The position numbers and the translations under genes are program-made. The notes below the pieces were generated by a model, which was not told the DNA's origin, did no database searches, and was given only the letters and a program-made list of their open reading frames with translations. DNA of 64,000 nt, taken from Ligula intestinalis. Lineage: Eukaryota > Platyhelminthes > Cestoda > Diphyllobothriidea > Diphyllobothriidae. This document shows, in pieces, positions 22,364-34,865 of this stretch (positions within the stretch are counted from its first letter, which is position 1; every line of letters starts with the position of its first letter). The stretch is from contig JAYGXS010000002.1 in assembly GCA_036362985.1 (NCBI GenBank), positions 11,310,547-11,374,546 of the forward strand. Direction: 5' to 3'.

Positions 22364-22799
22364 AATGCCACAGTATAGACAACACCAACACACTTCACTC
22401 TATATGCCCAGACACACTCTGAAGCTATGTTTGAACGCCATGCCCCTCTCCTATATCAAGCATAAGGTTCAATTTGTACCCGCAGATACGGCGGATGAAA
22501 CGGCACTTGTCGGAGCATTCATGCAGAGCGTATTATTTATACGGTGTGAATTGAGACATCTTGCGGGGGAGGGCGAGATGTCCTGTGGAAGGTGTTAACA
22601 TGGCAACGCCATGTTTTCAGCAACTGAAACCAGTCAAATTACCCGCTAGATGGCAGACTGGGATGATGTACAAGGGCAGCACATTATGACGTCAAACCGG
22701 GTTTTATACTTCACCTTAAACGTAATTTTAAAAATATTTCCTTCCTTTAGATTAAATGTCAGTGAAAGATTGTTGAAGCACTCCTGCAGAAGAATAAAG

Positions 22800-23700
22800 C
22801 AATCTGGATGATTGCTTTAATATAGGTCGAGTAGGTAATTTCAGACACTTATCAAAGAAGAAGATGGCTTTTTCCTTCGACATGAATGCTAAAAAAAGGC
22901 AACTCGCAGCCAGCTTTTACCGATTACGGAAATATTTGCAGATACCCTGCAAAAAGGGCAAAACGTTAGTGTTTTTTAGGTCTTTAGAATTTTTGCATGG
23001 CCTTTTACTATGTTACCTTAACAGTGGCATGCCTCACTGCTCAAGCTACCTAAGAACGGCCTACCCTGAATGCGCCCAAGAACACCCCAAACATAGCAAC
23101 GGTAGTTCCACAGACGCCTTGTATGTACGAGGGGATGTCCCAAAAATAAGAATTATTTAATTTTTTGTTTCAAAAACCATCCCTGAAACATTAATCACCG
23201 GCAAACTACTGTCTGTTGGATCTTATGTGATGCTTCGAACTGGTTTTCCAGTGTTAGAAATATTCTCTTTTATTCTTCTGAACTCATGTTTTAAATTGCC
23301 TTCAAAGATTTTTTTCTTAACCTTTTAGGCCTTCTGAAAATTTTTCCCCTGTTGATTTTTCTTCATTCTTGGGGAATAAGAAGAATTTGCGGGAGGGGGT
23401 AGGTCGGGCGATTAGAGGGTGCCACTTGTTCTGTGACTATGAAACAGAAGGTCATTGGCCACTGTTTGAAAATTTTCGTCCGTTCTAGTCGCTATATGTT
23501 GACGTGAATGGAGTTCATCTTCAAGTTAAATTTGATTATTCGTGAAACTGGCAATCCACTCGTTAATGAGTGCCCGACTTTGGACATCTTCTGTATAAGC
23601 TTCCAGAAACATTAAGCCTGCATTTACCGCTGTCTTCCTCAGCAAAAATCAGAATTTGATGTTTCCGAGTTGTCTCTAAAGGTTTTTCATGACGAAGGCA
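22800..23700. other. No feature recognised
   Basis: A 98-codon frame at 22864-23160 on the plus strand has no motif and no splice support. The sequence 3' of it is AT-rich. Confidence 0.35.
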
Positions 23701-25090
23701 GCACTGCTAACCCAGTATTATACAGAAAATAGTTTTTTTCTGCTTGAGTACACTTAGCATTACCTGATGTATACTTCGAAAATAAATTCCGCACTTTGGA
23801 CTGAACAGTTTTAACCCACTCTATCGCTTTCAAAGCCCGAAAGTAAACATCAACCACCGAGGAAGTTAAAGCAATTATGCGTGGTTCTTGTTCACGTCAA
23901 GGGCATTTTTCTTTCTCTTGTTTGAGCAAGCTATGCTAAGCATTTGCACAACTGTCAAACAGTTTAAAATGCTTTACACCTTATTTTAGTTGCCCTTTTA
24001 AATTCCAATGAAATATATTTTGTCCAGAAGACTTTGTTTGATCGAAAAGCGTTTAATTGGATGTTGCTGATAGGCGACAACATTGAAGTGTTGGATTAGC
24101 CATCAGAAACGTATAAAAAGAAATATTGTCAAACAAAAATAAACGAGCGACTACTTTAGGGAAAGAAAGTGCAGTGCGTATGTATACTTTGGCAGCACTG
24201 TCTTTAGAGGTCCTGGTTGCCTTTGGCTTATAACAATAACCAAAATTTACACTGTCAGTAACCTGGCCTTCCCTTTTCTCATTAAATTCCGCCAAAATAA
24301 AGTCAAATTTCCCTTATTATCATCAAATTCCGCCAATATAACGTTTAATTTTCTTCAATAGGCATCAGTCGCCTGAGCAACAGTTTATGTTAATGGATTT
24401 GATTATATTTAGTAGATTGAAACGAATATAACTCTTCGTTAATTTAATATTTTTCAATCACTTACAGGACAATTGAATATTCATTTAAACTCGCTAAATA
24501 AGAATTAAATGTTTAACTGCAAATTACGCAAGAGAGAGGGTGGTGGAAATAGATATTTAGGCGGCTCTACAAGAAAATGTTGCCGATATCTTATAGATAA
24601 ACTCCATTTTGTTATTGTCCACCCAGATCTGCAGGTGTCCTTCCTCCAAACTGCTCTCGAACCCCTCAGTTTATGACCTGTGTAAGCCTAGTAAACGTAT
24701 AGGCGCTCTTTGCTATCTTTCACGCATCTGAATCAAAGGCGCTCTGGAGACCATGACAAGGGGTAAAGCACCTTCCGTTCATCCCAGACCTGTAATTAGA
24801 CCCTACGAAGAAATATGGCGCTTGAATCTAAGATGGCCTCTTTTTATCTAGTCTTGAGCAGGTCTGTTCTCGATTTATGAGCAACATTATAAGGGGTTGG
24901 GATGACTGGGATATCAACGTTAATATTCCTTTCGGTCCCTGCAGTAAATTTCATGGCCAGAAATACACATTTCCAAGTGTTTGAATACTAAAATTAATCA
25001 CCTCGGTGATTATTAACCTAACGGTCAGACCCGATTAAAGACAGAGCTGTTTCGATCGAGTTTGTAGATAATTACTCATGTGCAAAGACA
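23700..25090 (+). repeat. Dispersed repeat D, copy 1
   Basis: This aligns in order with 30205-31165. Shared blocks include CACTTTGGACTG, AATGAAATATA, GAAGACTTTGTTT, GATGCTGATAGG, ATCTGCAGGTGTCCTTC and CAGTTTATGACCTGTGTAAG against their close variants. About 400 bp near 24180-24590 have no counterpart in the other copy, so either an insertion occurred here or a deletion there. No protein was recognised. Confidence 0.7.
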
Positions 25091-25151
25091 GTTATGACCA
25101 GGAAATGGGGCAACTTTCATGATGAAATCTGACTCGGTAGATTAGTATATA

Positions 25152-26711
25152 CAGTAGGCGCCTCAGACCGTGCAATTTTCGTAACTTTGTATGAGTTTGA
25201 TCATTCCTTGAATACCAATGTGAATGCATTTAGGAAGATTAAGAAATAATAATGAACTGCAACAAGCATATTAGGTACGTAAAAAAACTATAGGAATTAC
25301 TAAGTGTTTGTAACGAAAAATTACATTTTCTCGATAATCCCGTGATTTTGGAGTTATAAAAAAGAGCTATAAATTAGAACAATAAATTTAGATATTACGT
25401 TAAATTAAAAACTTGAAGCAACCACTTTCTATATAAAGAAAGAATTTTTCTTAAGTCAACATATTCTGTTAACTTTAATCTTACTGAATGAGTACTTATT
25501 GAATGTTATCAACAAAAGTGTGTCATATTTTTCCTTGTTTTTACTGTCTTCTTTGATAAATTTATAAATTCTGCATTTGTTAGACGTTTACACCAAAACC
25601 TTTGAAATAAGGAAAATATAAAGAGGATTTCCCAAAAAAAGTGTTTCCGATATTAGTTTTAGTGAATATGGCAACGTTTTTAATGTAAAGTATGGCCTCA
25701 AAACAGCAAAACATATTGTCGAGGGTAAATAATGTCCGCACTGGAGTTGTGAAACTGCTATTCCTAAGATTGATAAAAAAACTTTCCATAGAAGGTTACC
25801 TCTTAGAAATTGCTTTGATTAGATATTTGGCTGACGAAATCCTGCGCATATTAACTTTTTCCAACGTAATAATACAATGAAATTTGATACTTTTGAGAAT
25901 TTAATGAAGTTTCCTGAAGAAAAACGATTTAATTTGACTGAAGATGAAAGAACCTTCTTCAATCTTTATAATGGATTACCGTCCGCATGAGTAGATTAAT
26001 TCCACATTCATTTATAAACTGGCGAATTCAAAAAAACTGGCCATATACATTGCCATTGTTTAAACTACTGATTATTCTTTCGTCTGTTCCATTGCTAAAT
26101 AAAGCAAAAGGGGAACGTAAAGTATACAAAAACTATATTTCTTCACGACTTATTATTCAATAAGGCCTTCTTTGTCTTAAATTCGCGAGAACATTTGGTT
26201 TTTATTGAAGGAGGTTCGAGGTTTATTGGTGCATTCAAACAAATACTCTGCTGTTAGTGCATTTTGTGCAAAAATACTTCATAAAATAACTAACCATAAT
26301 TTTCAAATACAAATCTTCAATGTTACTGCATACAAATTTGGTCTCTTTAACTTGGCTTTACTTCAATCTGAACAATTTTAGATCAACTTTTCCAGTTCTG
26401 GAAGGGATATTTTGTATACCTATTTTACTTATTTTGGAGTTCCTTCCTAGTATTATCAAAATTAAAGTGTAGTTTGGTTCTCTCTTTCGCAATAGCATGG
26501 GAAATTCCTTCTTTTCTAAAAACTACCCCCAATTTCGCCAAAACTAATGGCCATTTCTCTCAATAAACCTAACTAAAATGACGATTTTACTTAGCAAAAG
26601 GCTTTCGCAGCATTCAACAAACTGAATGAATAAAAATAGTTTTACTAAATATACGCTAAATCACCAGGTGAAATTTCATTATGAACGTTGCATGGACCTT
26701 GGCGACTACTG
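25152..26711 (-). mobile_element. Tc1/mariner-type transposon copy B with both ends
   Basis: The element begins CAGTAGGCGCC after TA (25150-25151) and ends GGCGACTACTG (to 26711), the inverted counterpart. Its left flank keeps the TA; the right flank is CA, a probable later mutation. It is 1560 bp, collinear with copy A at 2846-4397, and encodes no intact transposase. On the minus strand it resembles the 5' part of the Tc1 copies at 8.4 and 26.8 kb. Confidence 0.7.
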
Positions 26712-26729
26712 CATTTGGTTAGGTTGTTT

Positions 26730-28262
26730 TGATCCACTAAGTAGATTTAATGCTGAGAACGAATTTAGTTCATTTTATCAAGGGTAATGCGCAGTAATGT
26801 TGGCAAGTGTGGGAGCGGTCTGACATCGAAATATTTTCTTATGCTAATAAAGTATGACAGAACAAAACGTTTGATTAATATGCACTTTACTGTGAAAAGT
26901 CTCCAAAATAAATTTTAAAGAGTATAAAACATATCCCTTCCAAAACTGGAAAATTTTGTCCGAAATTGTTCAGATACAAGTGAGTCTAGGGCTAAGGAAT
27001 CGCATTTTCAAAAACAAGAAAAAAAAACATCTATAAAACTTATTTTTTCTATTGTGTGAAGTTTTGTGCCACAAAATGTAGTAATAAATTTATATGATAA
27101 AAGTTGTTTCACCGTTGCGATATCTAGGACCGTAAACTTGATATATCAACGGAAACGCGCGACATACTTTCACTTTTTCATGTTGGGCCGTGCCATGAAG
27201 ATGTTGAATCATTTCCTATCTGAAGTTGACTTTGTCCGCATATGAAATTTGACACCCGAAGGGCTGCCGCGTACGTCATTAGCTAATGTTTTTGATACAA
27301 GCAAGGACACAGTATCCAGAATTATTAACTCTAAAATAGTGTCTAGAAGTAAAAATCGTGAATAAAAATGATCCAAAGCAAATCAGGATGACAATTGTAT
27401 TCGTCGAACACTAAAAAATGCCACTATTGACAGGTAATTTTTGTCCCTGTTCTCTCGGAATCTTCTTACAAACAAAATGCGGGAATTCGGCCTTCATCAG
27501 AAGATGGTTATGGTTTAGCTATTTTTAAGTAGAAAACATATCAAGGAATGTTTCTTATTTGCTCAGAAACACGTAAGTCAGAGACTATCATTTTGGAAAA
27601 GCATTTACCATTGTGATGAAGCACTCGTCTAAGGAAAGTCTACAAATTCTGCACATGCAGTCATATGCGGCAAGAAATTCCCCAAAGAACGCACTGTGTC
27701 GATGCCAACATTTAAAAACTATCGACGCCTCATGAGTTGGATGACGATCAATTTTAGTAAGCGACAAATCTGGCCGTCAACAAAAGATATTATTAACAAC
27801 AAGGTATATGCTAACATTTTCAAAGACACCTTTGGTTGTGATGGCATTAAAGGCGTCGAGTGGACATTGTCATGCTAAAAGGCAATGCCGCTGCTCACCG
27901 ATCAAAAGAGGTATAACTATAATTTAACTAACGATTATAATCTTATTTTTTAGACTACAGCCACTCTTTTCGTCTGCGGCCTACGAACTATATTTATATC
28001 TCCGAACAGACCTCAATCCCACTGAAAATATATTTGTCGTAATCAAGAGAAACTGGGAGAAGCTACCGAAATATTTTTCGATGGAGCAGAAATTGGAGGT
28101 CGGCCTGGATAATTGTATAGACCAAACTATCATTGACAAGATGGTTGTCTCTATGCCCTCCCGAATTACTGCTGTTCTAAACGTTAAAGGACACTCAAAA
28201 AATATATCAGTATTTTACGCATTAGTTTTCGGCAAAAGTAGCTTATGTAGCCCCACTCATTA
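26730..28262 (+). pseudogene. Tc1-like transposase pseudogene
   Basis: A helix-turn-helix DNA-binding segment reads SLANVFDTSKDTVSRIINS at about 27277-27335. The middle reads KMREFGLHQKMVMV and SFWKSIYHCDEA. The usual QQDNAPxH block around the second catalytic aspartate appears as LKGNAAAHRSKEV at 27875-27913, so that aspartate is lost. The third catalytic region is DLNPTENIFVVIKRNWEKL (28009-28065), where the final acidic residue is the E of PTENI. The C-terminus DKMVVSMPSRITAVLN is typical of Tc1. Many stops and frame changes are present. The right terminal repeat is poorly preserved around 28215-28245. Confidence 0.8.
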
Positions 28263-29284
28263 ATCCCTACAACCTACATGTTTTCCTACGAAAACTGTGT
28301 TTATCGGGTTTTATAGACGGGAAATTAGGACAAGCAGTGGAATGTACTTTAATAAATGCTAAATGCATTTTTATTTTACTGTATTTAGAAGTCTTGTCGA
28401 TCTATATCTGTAGATTTTCCTAATCTGGATTAGCATTTAACTTATTGCGGAAAAACCCAACTATCAAATTGCAGGTTTCTTTAATTTCCAGAAAAATTGC
28501 AATAGTGTTTAGGAGGTCGTTTACATCAACTTACCTGTGGTCCAACTTACCATTCTGGTGGTAGATAAGTATAGTCCGCTACGCGAAGCACCACGCACAC
28601 CTTCAATTTACACGCGGAACAACTTACTCCCAGCGGCCGCGGGAAGCAAATTAGATTACATTTTTTCCACTTTACATTTGCTTCTTAAAATATTCTTTTC
28701 TGCCTGTCCGATTTTTTCACACCGAACTCTCTATAACCATTTTATTAGCAGGACAAAATGCTGGGAACAGGGGTGTATGAGTGAGCCTACATAAGCTTAT
28801 TTGGCCACAAAACCAAAGGGCCCCGTAGGAGGATGTGCGCAGACTACCAAATTGATAAGAATAAAGGCAAAACTGATTTCATCCGGTAGCTTCCGAAATA
28901 TTAACTACAAAGAAGACACCTTATACCACATGCTCCTTTACAGTTTTAATAGTGCATGTTGAACTTAGTAGACCACCTTCTAGAATAAAGCCGTTCGTTT
29001 TTTTGAAACAGATAAACTGATCGTCCATACCCTTTCTTGTTTTATTTTTCACTAAAAAATCCACCCAGACAGCCGAAATGTTTGCTTAAAGCACACACAC
29101 TTTAGAAAAAGTCAAGGGAAGCAAACGCGACTGCATTTTTCACTTTACACTTGCTTATAAAGATTTCCTTTGCTGCCTTTCTTATTTACCCACCGCAAAA
29201 GACTCTATAACCACCGTTTTTGCAGAACAAAGTGCTAGGACTAGGAGTATGTTAGTGGGGCTACCTAAGCTACTTTTGCCTAGT
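28232..29284. repeat. Two related units and an inverted end repeat
   Basis: 28640-28806 and 29115-29284 are diverged direct copies. Both read GGGAAGCAAA near the start, then TTTACAYTTGCTT, CTCTATAACC and end GTGRGSCTACMTAAGCTWMTTT. The right end (29252-29282) is in addition the inverted match of 28232-28260 (GCAAAAGTAGCTTATGTAGC on the plus strand). This is the layout expected of a small non-autonomous DNA element or nested copies of one. The family is not identified. Confidence 0.55.
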
Positions 29285-29514
29285 TTTCTTTATTTTTCCC
29301 TTTTATCTTATTTTCCTACACGTATTTCAGTTTTCGGTAAACAAATGACTTCTTCAATAATCAATAATACTTTATAGAAAAAAATATGCATTTTTTGAAG
29401 ATTTTGTTTTTCCGTTCACGCAGTATAACTTGCGGGTCCGTGGGGTAAAAGCTTTGCGAACTACAATGGTATGCATGCAGATTTGACGGTGCTACAGGAA
29501 ATTTGCGCCAGACT

Positions 29515-30170
29515 GTAAGTCTCCAACTAACAATAAACAGTTGCGCAGGCCTACCAAATGTTTGATACCCTGTGCTTCTCCAGATTCCAATAGAATTTCA
29601 GTAGATTTCAATAGCTGCGGTCACCTAACAGCATTTGATGACTAACGCCTAGCCAACTTTTCAATTATGTTGTTCTAAATTTACGGAGGCTGGGCGGCTT
29701 TCAACAACTTGTTGCGACCGGATGTTTTTCTATCTCAAATAAATCACATTCGCTGAATAGGTGCCATTCATTACCGCTGTCCGAAGGCAACACGAGTATG
29801 CATTAAGACTGCTGTCTCAGTATGCCTCCAGAGCCTAATTAGTTCCTTCGCCGGCAGTATTGGCTCACTGGCTACTGGCGCACACTAATAATAGCAGAAA
29901 ACGGCAGGCTCGCAGCGTTTTTGTTTCTGAAATCAGACCATCAAACGGTATGAAATCGATGCGACCGCAGGGGTGAAGATATTTATATCCGTGATTTATG
30001 CTCCGACAATTGTTGTTTCTATTAGTACCACAGACTTCAAAAAAAAACAATCTACTCAAAACTTCGTGATACAGACTCGTCCAGAAAAATTAACGTTGTC
30101 TGCGCGCAGAAGCAGCAAGAATATAAATACTCAGCCTACGACCGCTTCCTCAGTATGGAAGGCTTTTTAT
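29515..30170 (+). repeat. Direct repeat E, left copy (~0.65 kb)
   Basis: This is very similar to 31484-32120. The run from GACTAACGCCTAGCCAACTT to the tract ending in GGCTGGGCGGCTTTC is almost identical, and overall identity by eye is close to 85-90%. It is the youngest-looking large duplication in the window. No coding potential is shared by both copies. Confidence 0.8.
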
Positions 30171-30204
30171 AGGGAATTAAGAAGAGAGGCTCCTGATATC
30201 GCCA

Positions 30205-31165
30205 ACGCAACAGAAAATATTTGTTTTTTTGAGTGCCCCTCGTATTACCTGATGTTTACCTCGAATCTAAATTCGCCACTTTGGACTGTGCGGTTTTAAT
30301 CCACTGCAGTCGTTTCAAAGCTTAAAAGGGGATATCAAAAACCAAGGAATTTAAATCAATCACACGTAGTTCATCTTCATGTTGATAGCGTTTTTGTCTC
30401 TTGTGGGAGCAATTCAAGCAAAGCATTCTCACAACTAGTAAACACGTTTAAATGCTTTGCACTTAACTGTGGTTGCCCATTCGAATCCCAATGAAATATA
30501 CTTCTTTCGGAAGACTTTGTTTTACTCAAAGGCATTCTACTGCAGGATGCTGATAGGTGTCACCCTTGAAGAATTAGGTGAGGCATAAGATAAGAATAGA
30601 AAGAAATCCCACTCAGTAAAAATAAAAAGGCGACTATATTAGGGAACGAAGGAACAATGCGATACGATATGTTAGTTAGAAACTCTATTTTGTTATTTTG
30701 CATTCGAATCTGCAGGTGTCCTTCGTAAACACTGCTCTCGAACCATCAGTTTATGATCTGAGTAAGCCTACCAAACGTACTGTCGTTCTTCGTTATCTTT
30801 TAGACCTCTGAGTGAAAGGCGCGCTGGAAACCGTGACAATTGGTCCTTTCATCGTAGACCTGTTATTAAGCTATGCGAAGTAAATGGCGTTTGTATCTGA
30901 GATTGCCTCTTTTAATTTAGCCCTGAACAGGTCTGTTTTCAACTTATGAGCAAGACTATGAGGTGTTGGAATGGCTGGCATACCGATGCTAATATTCCAA
31001 GCAGTTCCTGTAGTAGATCCAATGGAAAAAAATACACATTTGCAGTGTTCAAGCAAGCCGTCAACTGTTTTTGGATATTAAAAGTGTTGGGATAGCAATA
31101 AGATACCTAACAGTAAGATCCGATTAGTGACGGAATTATTTGGATCGACTTTGTAGTTAACTACT
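30205..31165 (+). repeat. Dispersed repeat D, copy 2
   Basis: This is collinear with 23700-25090 but lacks its 400-bp internal segment. It lies between the two copies of repeat E. Homology resumes for a few bases after the insertion at 31166-31467 (CACATGCAAA against CATGTGCAAA at 25078). So D once ran directly into the right E copy. Confidence 0.7.
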
Positions 31166-31467
31166 TATTAGGGGGTAGGCAGGCTTCAATAATTTAACTT
31201 GACCCAACTGTTAAAAACTCGCAGCCTCGGTGGTAGGCAAACACACACAGCTCGGAAATCCTGCCTGGGCTGTCAACTTGCTGTTCCCTAATAGAGGATT
31301 CAATATGACCCGTAAGTTTGGCCAGTAAAATCGATCCAAGTGTGAGTAAATTCACGGCTCATGGTGAGCCTCGTAGTTAAGTGGTAGAACGTTGACTGTG
31401 GAAGAACCTTCCCCGCTGTGTGGATGCGACTCCCACCAAGGCCGCGAATTTTTTCGGTTAACTAAAA
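31166..31467 (+). mobile_element. SINE-like insertion with tRNA-like promoter and 8-bp target duplication
   Basis: A TAACTACT at 31158-31165 is repeated at 31468-31475 and the 302 bp between are absent from the homologous site near 25.07 kb. Inside, 31365-31440 contains a box A-like TAGTTAAGTGG and a box B-like GGATGCGACTCCC about 50 bp apart. A T6 run (31449-31454) follows, as in polymerase III terminators. The tRNA-like part is near the 3' end of the insert, which is atypical for a SINE. The element may be a composite. Confidence 0.6.
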
Positions 31468-31483
31468 TAACTACTCACATGCA

Positions 31484-32120
31484 AATAAGTCTCGAATTAA
31501 CAATAACCAGCTGTTCAGGCCTACCAAACGTTTGGGAGCCTGTTTTCTTTGAAATTCCAATAGAATGCTAGTAGATTTCAATAGCTGTGGTAACCTAACA
31601 TTATTCGATAACTAACGCCTAGCCAACTTTTCAATTATGTTGTTCTAAATTTACGGAGGCTGGGCGGCTTTCACCAACTTGTTGCCACCGGATGTTTTTC
31701 TATCCCAAATAAATCACATTCACTGAATAGATTCCATTCATTACCGCTGTCCGAAGGCAACACACGTATGCACTTGGACCGCCGTCTCAGGAAGCCTCCA
31801 GGTTTCAATCAGTTCCTTCACCGGCAGTATTGGCGCACTGGCTACTTGCGCATGATAATAATAATAATAGCAGAAAACGACAGGCTCGCAGGGATCTCTG
31901 TGTCTGAAATGAGACCATCAAACGGTATGAAATCGAAGCAACCGCACGGGTGAAGAGATTTGTGTCCCTGATTTATACGACGAAAATTTTTATTTTCCTT
32001 CCTATCACAGACTTCAAAAACAATCTACTCAAAACTTCCTGATATAAGCTCTGGTCCAGAAAAAGGAACGTCGTCTGCACGCAGTGGCAGTAAGAAGACA
32101 AATATTTAGTCTACGAACTT
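31484..32120 (+). repeat. Direct repeat E, right copy
   Basis: This is the partner of 29515-30170, in the same orientation. It contains a short ATAATAATAATAATA microsatellite at 31854-31868 where the left copy has only two to three units. It is not part of a recognisable LTR element: no primer-binding site, polypurine tract or polymerase sequence lies between the copies. Confidence 0.8.
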
Positions 32121-33370
32121 ATCGTCAGTAGACAGGGGTTTTGCATGAGAAATAAAGAAGAGGAGTTTCTCATATCACAAGCCCAACATTCACTGTCTGT
32201 CTCTCTATGAAAACTGAAGCTAAATAGCTGGATAAGGAATTGCATACGTCCTGACAGTGTGGACTTAGGCTCGAAGTCACTGTAAGAGGCAAGAAAATGC
32301 ATACAATTAATGGTGTGTCTCCTTGAACTTTATTTCAAATTCTGAGGTAAGGCATACGAACTAGGTCATGAAAAGTTATATAGGAAACTGATTTGATCAT
32401 TGAGGCACCCAAACGAATACTTAAATGGGTATGGAATAATCCTACGATACTTCGAATTGTGGTTTTTGAACGCACGTATTTGCGGCCACCCATAAAAACT
32501 TCACTCGCTAAAAATGATGTCAGTTGAGTTCCAACGTTTTTTAATAGATCCAAATGGCCATTTCTAGCGTTTCGTTTACAGAAAATTATCGCTTTCACAA
32601 ATTGTTTAAGGAAGAGTGTGGTGTAGTTTTCTTAAAGTTTAACCTTTCTCGAATACTCTGAATGCGACCTGCCGATGTACTTGCGCTTGAAGATTACAAA
32701 TATAACCTATACGGCCTTCCTTCAGTGTATATGGGGGACTTCAGACGCTGCATAGGCAACAGTTGTAAGCGGACATAAGCGAAATTGTTTAAATAGGCTT
32801 TTCCTGGTCTTAAACAAGCTTAAACAATCTTAAACAAGATAAGTGACCAAAAAATGCATTTTCATCTAAAAGAAAAACTTAACAATCTACAAAAGGAGCA
32901 TTAAGAGTTATTTTGTGCCGGTATTCCAAAGCGTATATCTTGATTAATAAGGGTTTTTAAATTCCATCTACATAGTCATGTTATTAAGGCACTCATTTTA
33001 ATGAGTTATATTTTTGCCAAGCCACCGAAGAAACATGCATTCAAAAGTAGGTATATTGGGTGAATTAAATGTCTTCGGGTTTTATGCATGACATTCAATA
33101 TTACCCACCCTCATAAGTAATCCTATGCAACCGAAATCATACTGCCAAATTTGGATTGCCTTTTTTGTGAGAGAATCCATTTATATAAATTAGTTGGCAC
33201 GCATGGGTCGTGTTATGCAGAGAATGCAGGCGTGCGGGTCTAGATCCCCACAATAAACGTGGTGGCATCCAGATTCAACACATATATTGACGCAAAAACA
33301 TAGTAATCGTCTTCTTCACGACACTACCTGGGATATCCGGTATGTACACAGAATAAGATAATTTCTGTAA
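32120..33370. other. No feature recognised
   Basis: AT-rich, without supported exons. A weak tRNA-like box B (GGGTCTAGATCCCC) occurs at about 33236-33249 without a convincing partner box A; it is probably a decayed SINE. Confidence 0.35.
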
Positions 33371-33378
33371 AAGCTTAC

Positions 33379-33542
33379 CAGTGTTGCAATCTCGTAGTTC
33401 GTCTGGGCTTGTCCAAGTACCCGCAAAAGGAACTCCGGTGGTGACATTCACGCAGAAACAGTCTCTTTCACTGCACTGCCGAGCCGTGTAGAGGTCTTGT
33501 CGGTCAGGGCGGCAGGTGGGAAGGTACTTTGGCAATGGAGAT
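33379..33542 (-). CDS. Exon encoding most of a thyroglobulin type-1 domain
   Basis: On the minus strand the exon reads YLPTCRPDRQDLYTARQC, then a variant of the family signature, CFCVN (usually CWCV). TGVPFAGT and a final ELRDC precede the donor ACTG|GTAAGC. The spacing of the cysteines and the QC..CxCV..G..GT..C order are diagnostic of a thyroglobulin type-1 repeat. The first cysteine of the repeat would be in an upstream exon. The acceptor is uncertain: TTCCAACAG at 33543 is one choice, but the frame stays open further upstream. Such domains occur in secreted or matrix proteins and some inhibit cysteine proteases. The exon ends in phase 1, as do the SEA-like exons at 6-7.6 kb on the same strand; a single gene is possible but unproven. 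Confidence 0.7.
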
Positions 33543-34865
33543 CTGTTGGAAGTAACCGGGCGACCACCTCTAGCGCCCTCTAGGCCGACGTTCTTGCGAT
33601 CCCTGGAGCGGAGACTGTCAATGTGGATGGGTGACAGGGTATATGGTGGCCCGGGGAAGGTTTGATTCCTCCGCAGGAGAATTAACCTCCGGGCGCGTGC
33701 GCAGCCGACTGTGCGCGCAAAAAGTTACAAAAGGAAAGAAAAAAACGCTATGGAATAGCTTTCGTTTTTTGAAGGTTTTTAAAGTTCCCACCTTTTGGGT
33801 TGTATATTGTCAAGGTCCATTATTGTCTATACATTATTCCCCCACTTTTAAAAATATGTACCAGCTTTCAAATATGCTTTACAGCTTCCAGAAAAAAGGT
33901 AGGTAGGCCCAGAAAATTGTCCTACGTTGCGATCAATAACAAGTTCACGCATAATATTACGGGATCCGCTGCGCGGGAAAAGTCTGATTCGACATCTGGA
34001 TTGACTATGATAGAAGTTCGTTTGATGAAGGATGGCAATTGGTACACCTGATTCGACGGCTCATAGTAAAACACACAGAGAAAATAGCCTTACACCAAGA
34101 TTCAAACTACCCACAGGCTTTCCAATAGATAAGAATCCTCAGTAAGTTATAAGTCACCGTATAAAGGCTGGCGATGTTTGCCTTTTATAGACCTTTTTGA
34201 CAAATAAACGGTTAGGAGCAGATAAGACAGAAAAACGTGCACGTATGAGGATGTGAACCTCATCGTGCTTATTAAATAAATTCAATCAAAACAAGGGTAC
34301 TCCAATGGGCCTCCTAGCCTCCATTTTATTGGCAGATTTGGTACTACGGGAGCTAAAAAACCTATCTTCGGTCAGTACGAGTCCGTTTTCAGACACTTCA
34401 ATGACACAGTTTTTGGCATAATGTAGAACATGCTTCCGTATTACCACAGCCTGTTCAACACAATCTTGCCGGACATTCTATTCACGAGGAAAGAAGCTAA
34501 GGAGCAATAATTCCTCATCCCTGTCGTACTTGTCAGACAAAGTTCCGACGGTGAACCTGAGACTGCGGTTTATAGCAAGACGGCGAGCCTCAGATAGCCG
34601 CGCATCCTCCATGTCAACCGACAGTTCCCTCGTCGATTTCGACGATGGGCACCACGCGCTCCAACAAGCCGCAGCAAACGCTGATGCAAGCCGCAACTGA
34701 CACAAAGGCGAGCTGGGCAAGCAATACGCAAGCGACAGCTAGCAGGAGCAACGCAGAGAACTGGCGCGAGGGAAAACAAGAGTTTAGGCAGACTCGCGCA
34801 GTATCTACCCACTCGCTCGCCACTCCCACCTCCGTATCCGGTGTAAAGCAGAGTCAATAAAACCG

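Noticed and set aside
28556..28590. Possible minus-strand micro-exon ending at CAG|GTAAGT
   Set aside because: A good donor, but no homologous protein, no phase partner and an in-frame stop before one of the two donors.
29515..32120. LTR retrotransposon suggested by direct repeats of 0.65 kb
   Set aside because: No primer-binding site, polypurine tract or gag-pol text between them, and the inner segment occurs alone at 23.7 kb.
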